From Polytrichum commune (lineage: Eukaryota > Streptophyta > Polytrichopsida > Polytrichales > Polytrichaceae), in the NCBI GenBank assembly GCA_950295325.1, contig OX485806.1:17298001-17362000 (forward strand): a stretch of 64,000 nucleotides of DNA, read 5' to 3'. Position numbers and translations under genes: made by a program. Numbering within the stretch: position 1 is the first letter of the stretch; every line of letters starts with the position of its first letter. The notes beneath the pieces were generated by a model that was given only the letters and a program-made list of their open reading frames with translations, was not told the DNA's origin and made no database searches. Positions 10,691 through 21,502 of this stretch are shown here, piece after piece.

Positions 10691-11123
10691 TTGTGAAAAG
10701 GTGTTGGTCCATCATGAAGAGATTATGCCATCCACTTGGAGTTTCTAAAATCAAACCACATAAATCAAACACATCCTCCTCTCATATTATATCATATGCT
10801 CCAACAAAGTATTCACAACATTCTTTAACAATGTGCGTAATCTTTTGATAGTGTAAACTACGTTAGATAATGGCCATTGGGTGAACCATGCTCACGGCCA
10901 CCTACCACTAGGCTTGATCCACCCCACACCATCAACTAAAACTTGGTATTTATATTTATGTAGTATAATAAACTTCACTCATATCAACAAACTTTACTGA
11001 ATGAAGAATATTATGTTGGACTAGGTTAACGTATTTGCCTTAATTTGGTATGTGGAAAAAGTGAAACCTTGAGTATAAAGTCATAACACTACACATAAAC
11101 TCCCGGCATAATATAGTCCAAAC
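10691..11123. other. AT-rich intergenic DNA, no gene seen
   Basis: No feature supported. Confidence 0.4.
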
Positions 11124-11461
11124 TGCACTAAATATGTTATTTACTATGGTAACTTTTCCAATGAGACTTCCTATGAATAACTTTATATCCACTATCATCG
11201 CAACTCACTTTTAGTTCATCCAAATGCCAATTATTAAAACAAGGTTTGCGTACATTATGCATCCTAACATTTTTGTAATGAAATGTTGTCATGCATGATT
11301 AAAAATTGGATGAAAAGTCACTTAGTCAGTGACAATATTTGCAACATTATAAATCTACAATGCCCAAAACCTTTTACAAAGAATGACAAATATGTTAGGT
11401 TTACATTCAGTGTTGAGCAAGACAAATGGAATTGGTGACACTAAATACAATATTTAGTGCA
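11124..11461. mobile_element. MITE family M2, copy 1
   Basis: The ends are TGCACTAAATATGTTATTTA and 'AATACAATATTTAGTGCA', facing each other. The interior matches the reverse complement of 56101-56491, including counterparts of 'TTTGTAATGAAATGTTGTCATG' and 'TGTTGAGCAAG'. About 340 bp, non-coding. Confidence 0.65.
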
Positions 11462-13122
11462 GTCCTTTTGAATCCCAACTAACAATTGGAATCCCTTGCC
11501 GATTCAAAGCCAGTCTATGAAGTGGGGACATGGATTGCATTGGAGCGATAAGGTCTAACCCTAAACACGAAACTTACATACCTAGTTCATTTGGCAATCT
11601 CATCAAGTCATCGGGAACATTAACTCATAAACGCTTGAAAGTTTTGGGCAATTTCAAATCTACTATTATTTTAAAAAAATAAAAAATGTTCTTCTCTACA
11701 AAAGAGAAAATTGTTTAGACTAGATATATATATATATAAAGGATTCGTATACAATTGGTGTTAGGGTGAAGCTTACATTATTTATATGGGCATTTTAAAA
11801 GGGTTATAATATGACAACATTTCAAAAGCATAATTAGACCTTTTTTTAGTAGGCACTTTAGTTATAATTTTGTTATACATAAGATAATCATATCATAAAA
11901 AAAATATGAGGGAAAAAGTGTTATGTGTGCTAAATTACATCAGTTGTGTCGAAATACTTTGTTATTGGCCACATTACGAACACATAATGTGCTTAACTTT
12001 GACAAGATATTGAAATTGAGGAATTTGTCTCATTATGGTTGGAGATGGGCTCAACTAAGCCTCAAGCCTTCACGTTTCCCTACAAAACAGATCCAACCAC
12101 ACATGAGATACACTTGAACCCCCCAACTAGCTTGCAAAGGTGAAGGAGACGTCTAAAATGGTCTCTTAAGCAACTAGGGCTTAAGTTGTACAACCAATCA
12201 CCAAATGCATCCACTAGATATTACTCCTAAATTCTAAGGTATTCGGTTCTCTTTCATGCACTTTCAACTCTTTGACAGTTGTGGTCGTTGGATTAGATTG
12301 GAATTGTTTTACCTAGTTAGCAATTACAAATCACGAAAATTGATTTTTTTTTAAGTTTATGAATTAGGAATTGGGATGTAAGAGGTCAGAATGAAGATTT
12401 TATTTCTTTTAAACAATGATAAAAATAGGGCCTCTTAATTGTGATGTTCACTATTAAACTTTGAATGGTAAATATACTTTCAGCACATAGTTGAAGCACA
12501 TTGTAACATGTGTCTTTTTTGGTGATAACCTTGCCATATACCACTCAAATGTAGGCGTCCCATTGAAGAGGAGTGACCACACAACACCCGCATCCCTTAG
12601 TACTAGCTAAATTAGTGGGACTTTGATGCCAATTCCTCACAGTGATACGCCAAAAACTCGCAATTCAACCACACAGACTTTCCTCATGTCATGTGCCATC
12701 CACTGTGAAAGAAAGAAAGAAAGAAAGTACTCTTTGTTCTATTTTGCTGAAAAAAGCCACCTAATCAAGCATGTAAAATGTGATAATTTCCCAGACAAGT
12801 TGGCATGACTAACCCTCATGGAGAATGAGGGTCACATTGAAGATACTGTGTCCTGCATTCAGAAACTCTAAAATTGTGGTCTAAAAAGCAAGTGAAACGG
12901 ACAAAATCACTTGCACAAAGGACACACATGAAGGTCACTTTGTGATACATGAACTTTTACACACAAGGAGAGGCACACAATGTAAGTAGGTTTAGGTTGA
13001 TAAATATAAAAACAACGGACTCCATGCAACTGGCCGCTGCTACTGCACTTTCATCAAGATATTATTAAGGTAAGTCAGTCAAAGTGGCAAGCAATGAACA
13101 GGAGAATCGACCGCCAGTTACA
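11462..13122. other. AT-rich intergenic DNA, no gene seen
   Basis: Contains a TA microsatellite near 11724-11737 and a GAAA run near 12708-12726. Short frames (11923-12117, 12623-12808) have no recognisable domain. Confidence 0.4.
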
Positions 13123-13320
13123 GATGAGCTGGTTGAGTGTGAGAAATAAGCAGTTCATGTTCCAGACTTCAGCCAAATTACTGGTGGTTTTACAGTTATC
13201 TATGGAATGTACCTCACTTAATAAAGGAAACTGAAAGATCTCAACATGTAACCAGTTGGACTAAAAAACACGAGGATTTTGACCGATTATGCCAAAAATA
13301 CTCCCCGGGCATTGGTGGCG
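13123..13320. mobile_element. Half-copy of palindromic family M3
   Basis: Resembles one arm of the 400-bp palindrome at 54541-54940: it carries 'CTGGTTGAGTGTGAGAAATA', a 'TAATAAAGGAAACTGAAAGA' block, 'TCAACATGTAACCAGTTGGA' and 'TTTTGACCGATTATGCC' in the same order. Confidence 0.55.
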
Positions 13321-14840
13321 AGCTTCATGTGGTGAGTGGCAACATGGGACATGTTCACAGTGTGTGTGGACTCCGGGCTAGCTAGGGATATGATCGCATC
13401 CGACTCGATTTTTTTAATATTTTCAATTTAATTTGGAAGATTATCACCGGTAGTTACTGTACTTTTCACCCTGCTGGGTGATTCTTGGAGCTCGCACCAA
13501 ATCTGCAGTACATCAGACAGCAATGGTGCATAATAATTGATGTTCCACCATTACTACTCACAATAGTAGGCATGCACTCGCGGAAGCATAAAAGCACATG
13601 AATACACACATGACTGGCTTGAAGCACCACTTCCATTCATGGCTCCGTACACCGTGCTCGCTTCCTCGCTTGCAGTGATAATGCTTCAAGTGTTTCTAGT
13701 GCTTTGCATGTAAGTGTTTAAGTTGATGGAAATCTCCCGAAATCAGATCGCAGTGATAAGGTAGGCAGGCGACAACCAACAACAACATCGGGGTCTGCTA
13801 ATCCTTAACTTTTCAACTAATCAGTTTCAACAGTCTTTGAAGACATAAGTCATGATGGGTTAAACAGGTTGCTCGAGGCATTGATGTATCAACAAGGTGT
13901 TAATTCTGCGTTACTGGTGCCTTGCCTTCTTGCATGTTAAGTGAAGTTGTTGGAAGCCTGTTGTTAAGTAATTGTTGAACTTAGAATGATTGACCTACTT
14001 TGAGCACATGATCCAATTTCATCGTAGCATGTGTCTTTGTGGGTTCCATACTCAACTACGAGACTTGCTATGTACCAAGCAAATATAGAGTCCAATTAAG
14101 AAAAATGACCACACTAATTAGGTCCACATACGTTAAGTAGACAAATACCAGCAGTATTTGTATTGTAGTTTGCCAATCCTTGGTCACTGAGAGCGAGTCC
14201 ACTTGGTTGTACCTCCATGGATGGGAGTACGAGAGATGGAGTATAAGGAGTCATCTCTTGGCAATCGATTATCATTCTAAAAATGATAATTATTGAGGAG
14301 AAGCTATGACATTAAGCACTTTATGCACCACATTTGTGCTATTTCATGAGTATACGGGTGAGGGGGCCAAATCACCCAAGCCTCTCATCACATCCTTTTC
14401 ACTTACCCTCAAACCACTTCTACTTGTTACGCTCCTAACCAATTCAAAGCTTTGTTATCTCCATTGAGTGTTTGGAGCAGGATTGCAACTCACAAGGATT
14501 GTGTGCATGATTGGAGAGACTCCTTGGTTACTAAACACACACCTTTATGACCACAGCAAAGATTGCATTCGTACACGAAACAAGGGAATAAGGTTGATTG
14601 ATGTAAATATTGATGGTTTGAAAAGGAAACACGCTTGCTTGTGGGTGCTCATTGAGGACACAAAACCTCCAAATGTGAGGAAGACATGGAATCTGTAGGT
14701 GAAGTGAGAGGTGAGGACATCTGTGAAGCATTCCCAAGCCTGGACACATCCAGAATCAGTGTCATAATTTCACAGGAGGTCGTCCTCTCTGCACCAAATT
14801 ATGAGCAATGCTGCTGATGCTATCGTTCATCGTGAGAATG
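13321..14840. other. Intergenic DNA downstream of the kinase, no gene seen
   Basis: Less AT-rich than average between 13300 and 13950, but no frame with a recognisable domain on either strand. Confidence 0.35.
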
Positions 14841-14842
14841 GT

Positions 14843-15222
14843 CTTCAAAGGTCCTCAGATGTGGAAGTCAATCACCCTGTTGGGTTAAGAGACCAAAAAT
14901 ACATAAAACTCCTACAACCATGCGTTTTGGCTTATCGTTCAAGCAACGGAACCCAGAGCAGATTTATAAGCAATGCTGATACTATTGTTCAGCGGGATCT
15001 CTATCACTCACTGGAGGATAGACGAAGTAAATTAGGGGAAGATGTAAATATGGTCAACCCTGGACATGAGTTATCTTGAGTGTTGCGATGATTTGCTGAA
15101 GCTGAACATTCTTCAGAGGTCCTCAGATGTGGAGGTCAAGCAACCTATTGGGTTAAGGGGAAAAAACCCTAAAACCATCTGTTTTGGCTTATCGTTCAAG
15201 AAACGGAACCCAGAGCATAAAA
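14843..15222. repeat. Spaced direct duplication overlapping the kinase 3' end
   Basis: A ~120-bp unit at about 14843-14965 recurs at about 15108-15220. Both contain 'GGTCCTCAGATGTGGA', 'TTGGGTTAAG', 'TTTTGGCTTATCGTTCAAG' and 'AACGGAACCCAGAGCA'. The right copy overlaps the last few codons of the kinase reading frame, so the gene's 3' end lies in duplicated DNA. Confidence 0.7.
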
Positions 15223-16947
15223 ATCCCCCCCCCCCCCCCCCCTTCCCCCCACACACACACGACACACGACACAAAAATATACATGTTTGTTTGGAAACTT
15301 CACCCAAGGCGAATTTATATTACAGAATACTGTACAATGATTTGAAAGAGCTGCTCTACAATTGACATCTACTGATATGTTCCAATGCAGCTGACTTATG
15401 TACAATTTTTTACACATGAACAGGCTAGCTCTGAATGAGCATTGCCTGACTTCCTGCAATGAAATCCAGTGCTCGTGCCTATCAAGCTCACAATCTCGAG
15501 AACTATCCTGAAATGTGTTGTGAAACTCGAAAACATCGCTGCTGTGGCTGCAATGTCCCGCCTCCTCCGTGTACAAAAAAAATGGTCCGTAAGGCCTTGT
15601 CGAAGGCTCAAGAAGCCCGTCGACAGATACTTCCAGGGTTTTGAACCCTTCCAGTTGAGCGCCAAGAAAATTTTGAGCAACTTCGTTTCCAGGATTGATG
15701 CAGCTGCAAGACGAAGAAGAATCAATGGTCTCATGGTCCATTTGAAGGCCGGTGTTGGTGAACGTAGTTGCTACGGAGGCCTTGTCGTCGTCCATTGCAA
15801 CTTGCGTCGTAGAAACAGAGCATTTGACCATCAAATTCGAGAAAGAAGGTGAGGAAGGAGGAGATCCTTTTGGTGATCGTACAACAATCCATTCCCCGGC
15901 AAAATCGTTGAAGGGAGAGCTGCCCCAACAATTCTCCACCGATTGCTCCTGACAGCTTTTCTGGTTCGGCTCCTCGCACACCAATCCACGCTTCAAGAAA
16001 GACGGCATGCTCAGAATTGGGACCGAGCTTTCGACGGACGAAGCAAGGAAATAACTAGGAAATTGCATCACACTGCAAGGAGAGAGAGGCGCATCCGCAA
16101 CAGCCTTGGCCACGAATCTGGTGGTGAGAAATGGATGGTGGAGCAGTTGAGAGCTTGTCCATCTCTTGCGAGGGTCTCTCTGGAAACACTTGCCCAAGAA
16201 ATCGTGTGCCTCTGCGGAAAGGGAAGCTGGCATTTCGGGAAGCTCATCAGTGCATCCAATGTGGTACAATGCGACCATCGAGTTTGTCAGATTGCTCCAT
16301 GGAGCTCGCCCTGTGGCCATCTCTATGACCGTGCAACCCAAGGACCAGATGTCAGACGGAAGTCCCTGTTCCACCTGCCTCACAACCTCCGGCGCCATCC
16401 ACAACGGTGTTCCATTCACTTTGGCAGAGCAGTTCATTGCTTCGCTCTCACTCTCCATGCCCACCCTCTTGGCGGATCCAAAATCTGTCAGCTTCACGTT
16501 CCCATTCCTAACCAACAGGTTTTTGCCCTTGATGTCACAGTGCACGATTCCTTCTCTATGCAAGTAATCGATTCCCTCCACGATGCTACGCGTGTATGTG
16601 CGAATCAAATGTTCATCCAGCGCTCCCGCACCTGCGAATTGCTTCAGAAAATCTGCCAAGCTCCCTTCGGGCATGTATTCCAAGAATAAGTTGCGCATCA
16701 ACTTCCCACTTTCTTCTGTCCAATCGCTTCCCAAACAGCGCACAACATACTTGGAGTCCAAGGTCTGGAGAAGCTGGATCTCGTTCTCTAGCGCTTGGAG
16801 TGACACCTGTGCCCCTGCGTCTCGCCCATTCACCTCAACCGACTTCACTGCAAAAACCTCCCCATCCTCTCTATCGATCGCAAGGTTCACCGCCCCGAAC
16901 GTCCCTGCGCCTATCAACTTCCCCCGGATCCAGGAATGGCCTGCCAT
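15196..16947 (-). CDS. Plant MAPKKK17/18-like protein kinase, single exon
   Basis: A serine/threonine kinase that would phosphorylate MAP kinase kinases in a stress or hormone MAPK cascade, judged by its family. Numbering from the ATG at 16947, the glycine loop is G13-A-G-T-F-G18, the ATP-binding lysine is K35, the helix-C glutamate is about E56, the catalytic loop is H136-C-D138-I-K140 with N143, DFG is 155-157, APE is 185-187 and the subdomain XI arginine is R262; the domain spans about 7-274. The HCDIKG form of the catalytic loop is typical of plant MAPKKK15-21. No intron interrupts the domain, as usual in this group. The 16947 ATG is chosen because it is the first in-frame ATG; the frame continues upstream only to a TTG. 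A long tail follows, Ser-rich with 'GEWIVVRSPKGSP' at 351-363. The frame gives 583 aa, longer than usual. The last ~75 residues are cysteine- or glycine-rich and come partly from a poly-C tract and a duplicated repeat, so the true stop or a 3' splice may differ. Confidence 0.88.
   Translation of the reverse strand: MAGHSWIRGKLIGAGTFGAVNLAIDREDGEVFAVKSVEVNGRDAGAQVSLQALENEIQLLQTLDSKYVVRCLGSDWTEESGKLMRNLFLEYMPEGSLADFLKQFAGAGALDEHLIRTYTRSIVEGIDYLHREGIVHCDIKGKNLLVRNGNVKLTDFGSAKRVGMESESEAMNCSAKVNGTPLWMAPEVVRQVEQGLPSDIWSLGCTVIEMATGRAPWSNLTNSMVALYHIGCTDELPEMPASLSAEAHDFLGKCFQRDPRKRWTSSQLLHHPFLTTRFVAKAVADAPLSPCSVMQFPSYFLASSVESSVPILSMPSFLKRGLVCEEPNQKSCQEQSVENCWGSSPFNDFAGEWIVVRSPKGSPPSSPSFSNLMVKCSVSTTQVAMDDDKASVATTFTNTGLQMDHETIDSSSSCSCINPGNEVAQNFLGAQLEGFKTLEVSVDGLLEPSTRPYGPFFLYTEEAGHCSHSSDVFEFHNTFQDSSRDCELDRHEHWISLQEVRQCSFRASLFMCKKLYISQLHWNISVDVNCRAALSNHCTVFCNINSPWVKFPNKHVYFCVVCRVCVGGRGGGGGDFYALGSVS
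15225..15242 (+). repeat. Poly-C tract (18 C) inside the kinase frame end
   Basis: An 18-base C homopolymer, poly-G on the coding strand, encodes the terminal glycine run of the kinase frame. A one-base length change here would shift the frame, so the last ~10 residues are unreliable. Confidence 0.85.
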
Positions 16948-17603
16948 GGTGGGAAATGGAAATTCTACGCGTCCAAAGCAAATTGCTCCTTTTGATGAAT
17001 CAATCTGCCACCTCGCTCTCGAGCACTGCCAACTTCTCTTTCTTTTTTGCTTTCTTATATGGTCTCCTGGAAGAGGCAAGAGAGCTTGTAGGGTACAAAG
17101 CCCACTCTTTCAGATTGACAACTCTGGAAAGCGGACAAGTATGATTGGAAGGATGTCCTAGCGCAAGAGTTATAAAGGAAGGGCCCGGAGTTAAAATACG
17201 CTTGAAGTGGGTAAGTAAGGGGATCAGACGGGCAGACTGCAACTACTTACTAGAGCAGACAGCCTCTGCTCATCAGCAGCAGGCGCCTGTTACCTAGTGG
17301 CAACAACCAACAACCACCAAATTTCGCTTCTACGCAGGCAGGAGAACCTTAACCCAATGCATTCAAGTGTCAGAAACTGTCGGAAAGAAGCGACACAAAT
17401 TACGCCAAGCTTCTTAAACCTCCCCAGAAAACAACCCTGCACCTAAAACCTTCCCTCGGATCCATGTGACGAACACCCTGCCATGTTAGCCAATTCTGGT
17501 GCAAATGGATGGGCCCATTGATCAATCTGCGCCCCCCTAAAGCTCTCTGTACAATCAACCCTTTCTCCCACACACTCTCTCGCTCGCTCTTGGAAGCTGC
17601 AGA
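16948..17603. promoter_or_regulatory. Shared divergent promoter region
   Basis: This ~656-bp interval lies between the kinase ATG (minus strand) and the exon-like ATG at 17604 (plus strand). A TATA-like motif at 17169-17176 reads TATAAAGG on plus and CTTTATAAC on minus, about 220 bp upstream of the kinase start. The segment 17540-17603 is CT-rich ('CACACACTCTCTCGCTCG'), like the pyrimidine patch of plant core promoters and leaders. Transcription starts are inferred, not seen. Confidence 0.45.
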
Positions 17604-17765
17604 ATGATGGCCCAACCGGAGGAGTTTCAGAAGAAGAAGAAGAAGGTGGGGGACACCGCCCTGAGCATGGCAGATCTGCCACTAGTCCAGACTCCGGACA
17701 GCATCAGGTTGGTGCAACTTAAGGCGACGCCACAACCCAACCAACAACCAAACAACTTGTGTTGA
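17604..17765 (+). CDS. First-exon-like ORF, unknown protein (53 aa if unspliced)
   Basis: The frame opens with two ATGs (17604 and 17607) after a CT-rich leader and encodes a lysine run (KKKKK at residues 10-14), then 'GDTALSMADLPLVQTPDSIR', which reads like ordinary protein rather than random translation. It closes at TGA 17763-17765. A good donor-like site, CAG|GTTGGT, lies at 17707/17708, so the coding part of exon 1 may be 17604-17707 with the next exon far downstream; no convincing exon 2 was found before 18.5 kb. It is divergent from the kinase and followed by a GC-rich block, as at many plant gene starts. The product is not recognised. Confidence 0.4.
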   Translation: MMAQPEEFQKKKKKVGDTALSMADLPLVQTPDSIRLVQLKATPQPNQQPNNLC

Positions 17766-17822
17766 CGGTGTTGTGCAGTGTGGTTTAGAATGTAAGTTAG
17801 TGGCCCGCCCGATTGATGTCGA

Positions 17823-17848
17823 GGGAGGGAGGGAGGGAGGGAGGGAGG
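17823..17848 (+). repeat. (GGGA)n microsatellite
   Basis: About six GGGA/GGAG units in a row, just before the GC-rich block. Confidence 0.85.
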
Positions 17849-17899
17849 CCAATGAATTTGAGTGTCAGGAAATGTCGGAACCCAAGTGTAATAGATGCG

Positions 17900-18145
17900 G
17901 AGGAACTGCTGCTGCTGCGGCAGATCGGAGCATCTAGCGCTTGCTATGGGCCCGGCTGTTGGCGGGGCCAGCGTGTCGGCGCGGGACCCGGACAGTGGGC
18001 GGCCTGCCCGCTGCGGCCGCGGTGGCTCGACCCGTCCCCCGTCCTCCTCCCCCCCCCCTCGCCCCTCTCTCCACCACACGACCGCCCCCCCCCCCCCCCG
18101 CCCGGCCCGGCCCGGCCTGGCGCCCTCGCCTGCGCGCCGTGGTGA
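17900..18145. other. GC-rich, CpG-rich block with poly-C tract
   Basis: The base composition changes sharply to GC-rich with many CpG, and a 14-15-base C run lies at about 18076-18090 followed by repeated CCCGG. Long frames on both strands (17627-18187 minus, 17813-18145 plus) are proline/glycine/alanine-rich by-products of composition. It may be the 5' part of the first intron of the 17604 gene or a CpG-island-like promoter extension. Confidence 0.5.
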
Positions 18146-18284
18146 AAATTTTATCAGCGGCAGTTTGAAATGAGCCTGGGCGGTCACTCTGATGCGTGGC
18201 CGGCCTCTTGGAGCTGGGTCCTTATCACTATTATCAAGGTAAAGGGGGTCTAGTAAAAACTACAACTCCATGGCCACGGAAGGG

Positions 18285-18525
18285 GCTTGGGCGAACCAAC
18301 CCATACACTGGTTCCTTGGAGGCAAGGGTTTAGGGGCTGGGGCAAACCAACCCGTACATTGGTTTCTTGGAGGCAAGGGTTTAGGGGTTGGGGCAAACCA
18401 ACCCGTACACTGGTTCCTTGAGGCAAGGGTTTAGGGGTTGGGGCGAACCAACCTATACATTGGTTTTTTGGAGGCAAGGGTTTAGGCATCCAACAAGGAA
18501 CGAGTGTATGGATTGCTTCGCCCAA
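18285..18525. repeat. Palindromic element expanded into a 51-bp tandem array
   Basis: The outer ends (GGGCGAACCAACCCATACAC at 18289 and GTGTATGGATTGCTTCGCCC near 18503-18522) are those of the small GGGCGAACCAACCC element, but the left arm plus 'GGAGGCAAGGGTTTAGGGG' is repeated. Units begin at 18291, 18342, 18393 and 18443, steps of 51, 51 and 50 bp. Because 51 is a multiple of three, a minus-strand frame with a 17-residue repeat results; it is not taken as a gene. Confidence 0.75.
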
Positions 18526-21170
18526 CTCGTCAAGTTAAGGAGCTCTGATTTTATCTAGAGTTGTGTGACCAGCACAAATCTATCTCTTCTAAACCCTAAC
18601 CTTTAAACAAGGAAACGATGGACACTTCTTTCTCACACAAAACCCACACATGTCAACAAGCCTTTACGTCTTCTACTCTTTTTACTTTTCATTTTTTTTT
18701 GAATTATATGATTATTTTTTCTTCCACAAATTCCACGCAAAAAAATTCGTATGGAATCGTATTGTACCGTGCATGTGTGCATGCATGGCATGAGATTTTT
18801 TCTTTGACAACACGATCCTCGTGTTTTTTTGGTTAATTCATCTCAAGTGGACCCCTCTAGATTAATTTTGTGGCCTCTAATACTAATTTCGGGGTCGAAT
18901 CTTCTTACATATGTATGTGTTCTAAGAGGATTGCCTACAATTTCACCTCAATTAATAGTGGTAGGGGGCCAACTCAAAGAGGTGGGTGTTGTGAATATTC
19001 ACCATGCCCATGGATTCACGATGTCTATGTAAACTCATCCATTGCAAAGGTGAAAATGTAGTGAACTACTTCATGGCATGTGTATGTCTAACTTTAGAGT
19101 ATAAGAGTCCGGAAATCATATTAAAGACCCCAAATTAGTCTACAAAGTTCATGTGGGATGAATCTCCCCCCAACCTTGTTGGAGATTTTATTTAACTACG
19201 ACCCCTTCATCCAATATGAATGAGAATGCATAGATGCCACAAACCCCCAAGCCCTTGTAGGTTAGAGAGAGGAAATTCGAGCATACGAGCATACCTCTCA
19301 TCCACCTAATCTTAAAGATTCGACCCCCCCCCCTCCAGGTTTGTGGCTACATCACTTCAATTCACTCTCTAGTGCATTTTTTTAAATGCCATTGAGAATT
19401 CCAGGATAAAGGTCGATGTATAACATGCGGTCCTCAAGTTTTGAAAAAAAGATTCGACAACAAATGTGCAAGTTTCATCCAATTTACGCTTTCATTCATT
19501 TTTGCTAGATGTTGTTGTTGCCCTTCATTCAATGACATGTTTTGTAATGTCAAATTAGCATGAGTTACATTTTATGGATGAAATTATATTTAATAACTTT
19601 CTTAGTGGAAAGTGAAAGTGTATTGTATACATAATAGAACATGTTATATCATGAATAATATTTTGTATATGTAGTTAAGGCATGAAACGTTTTTCAAAAA
19701 TCTTAGTACAATGAGTATACTATTTGGCATACCATAAATGTGGTTATTTTTGCCTTGTATAAGGGGATTTATTTCGTAGTCATCCACACATGTGATTGTG
19801 ATGGTGGATCATTTTCCATGATAGAGATATATTAAATGTTAACCACAACCCCCCCCCCCCCGCTCCTCTTGGTCAACTACTCTTAGGGTGGTTGTTCATG
19901 CTCATGTGACACCATTAGAGAGCTTCAAGGCCAAGGTCCAAGAATAATAATCACTTTAATTTCTTCTCAAGTTTGGGCCTTAATTTACCAATGACATTTT
20001 TACGATTTAGAAGACCGACCCCACCATCACCCGCACCACATGATTTGCACACTACTAAGGTGGGTGTGGTGGGGCCAATCTCCCAAGTCCCATTCTCTCA
20101 TTCATTTAGGGCCTTGGACTTAAGAAGAAGAAATAAATGAATATTTTCATTGCTAACCTTGAAATGTAATGGTAAAGTGTTTGCCTTCTCAATTTTCTTC
20201 CCAAACTTAGGCCTTAAAGCTCAATGACAATGCCACATGACTCATGAGCACAAACAACCATTGCAAGGGGGTTAACAATGCATAACAATAGGGTTCATAG
20301 GGTAGAGTGTGGTTGTCAATGTCATTGTGGTCAACATTTATTAAGTCTATCCCATGTCTTTTCATGGAAATGAAACTAAAAGAGTAAACCACAACCACCC
20401 ATCATGTAATAACTCCTCGAATATAACATGTCAAAACCACTGTAATTTTAGTACCTATGGTAATAACAACACCTATAATAGCATTTTAAATCATTTGAGC
20501 ATAATTTCTATTGTATGACTTTCCTATTTTTGTTGGGCCTTATTGGTAATTGAAAAGGAATATCAACCCAACTTAGCATGCAATTTTAATTGGACTCCAT
20601 ATATATGAACTAGAAATGTTTTGTCAATTCATTTCAACATGTGAATCACATAGAAGAAGCGCCACTAGCAAGTAATTTGAATTGACATGTAGATAGTTGT
20701 ATGTATTTAGCAAGGAAAATGACTCTCAATTAGGTTAGTTACTGTAAAATTGAAAAGTAGTTGTGTACACATCTTTTATAGAACAACCTCACTTTTGCAC
20801 TATGCAATCATAACTTTGGACTTGAGCCATGTGGTTGAAAGATACTTACACGTGCTTCTCTTTTGTCATGAAATGTACGCGTTTTCTTTTTGTTTTTGTC
20901 ATCCTTTTACAAAACATTTTTATGTCATGAGAAAAGGGTATTGTTGCAAATGATACAAGTTTCAATATGGAGCCAATGTAGTGAAGTACAATAGGTACAC
21001 AATGTTGGAGTTCATACAAATGAGGCTAGAGAGGAAACCAAAATTGATTGTTTGCAATCATGGGGAGCATACATAACATTACTCAACTCACGCTAGATTT
21101 ATGTGGGCCCAAGATCTAGGTGGAATTGTTCTCATATCAGCTAGGAGGTATGCTCTCATTTCCTATATTC
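18526..21170. other. AT-rich intergenic DNA, no gene seen
   Basis: Contains poly-C runs near 19325-19333 and 19850-19861. The short ORFs (18618-18836, 18829-19032, 20207-20398, 20750-20953) have no recognisable domain. Confidence 0.4.
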
Positions 21171-21172
21171 AA

Positions 21173-21309
21173 TGTTCACACCGGGAGCGGAGTCCACTTG
21201 CCAATGGCCACCTATTTGCGATCTCAGTCCATGTAACCGCCCAGTTGTTGATGTTGACACCAATTGGACTCTATATGGTCCATGTATCAAGTTTCCCGGT
21301 GTGAGGTTA
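21173..21309. mobile_element. Possible ~137-bp inverted-repeat element
   Basis: TTCACACCGGGAGCGG near 21175 faces TTTCCCGGTGTGAGG near 21292. The inner sequence pairs weakly ('TCAACAACTGG'-type blocks). Too short and worn to classify. Confidence 0.35.
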
Positions 21310-21502
21310 TGGCTTGAGGCATAATATATTGTTAGCAACCACTTCTAGCAGACCTTACAAGGCCACACTACAACCTCCAAGCCTAGGGTAAGATCAACAA
21401 CATTTTCAAAACAAAACCCTATGCCAACATTGGATAATACTATGTTGTCTTTGAAACAATGCAAATTCTACTATAGTAGATGGTGTTGAATCCAAGCCCC
21501 TC

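Noticed and set aside
15943..16689. 248-aa plus-strand open frame and several shorter plus-strand frames between 15.4 and 17.2 kb
   Set aside because: They lie antisense to the intact kinase domain and have no domain; the kinase on the minus strand explains the open reading.
16948..17079. N-terminal extension of the kinase frame by 44 residues
   Set aside because: The extension opens with TTG and has no in-frame ATG before 16947; the domain starts normally right after the 16947 ATG.
17627..18187. 186-aa minus-strand frame and proline/arginine-rich plus-strand frames in the GC-rich block
   Set aside because: They are low-complexity products of GC-rich and homopolymer DNA, overlap on both strands, and have no domain.
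18290..18490. Telomere-like 'GGTTTAGGGG' motifs
   Set aside because: They occur once per 51-bp unit and are not tandem TTTAGGG arrays.
18250..18525. Minus-strand ORF with a 17-residue repeat
   Set aside because: The repeat arises because the 51-bp DNA unit is divisible by three; there is no promoter or homologous protein evidence.
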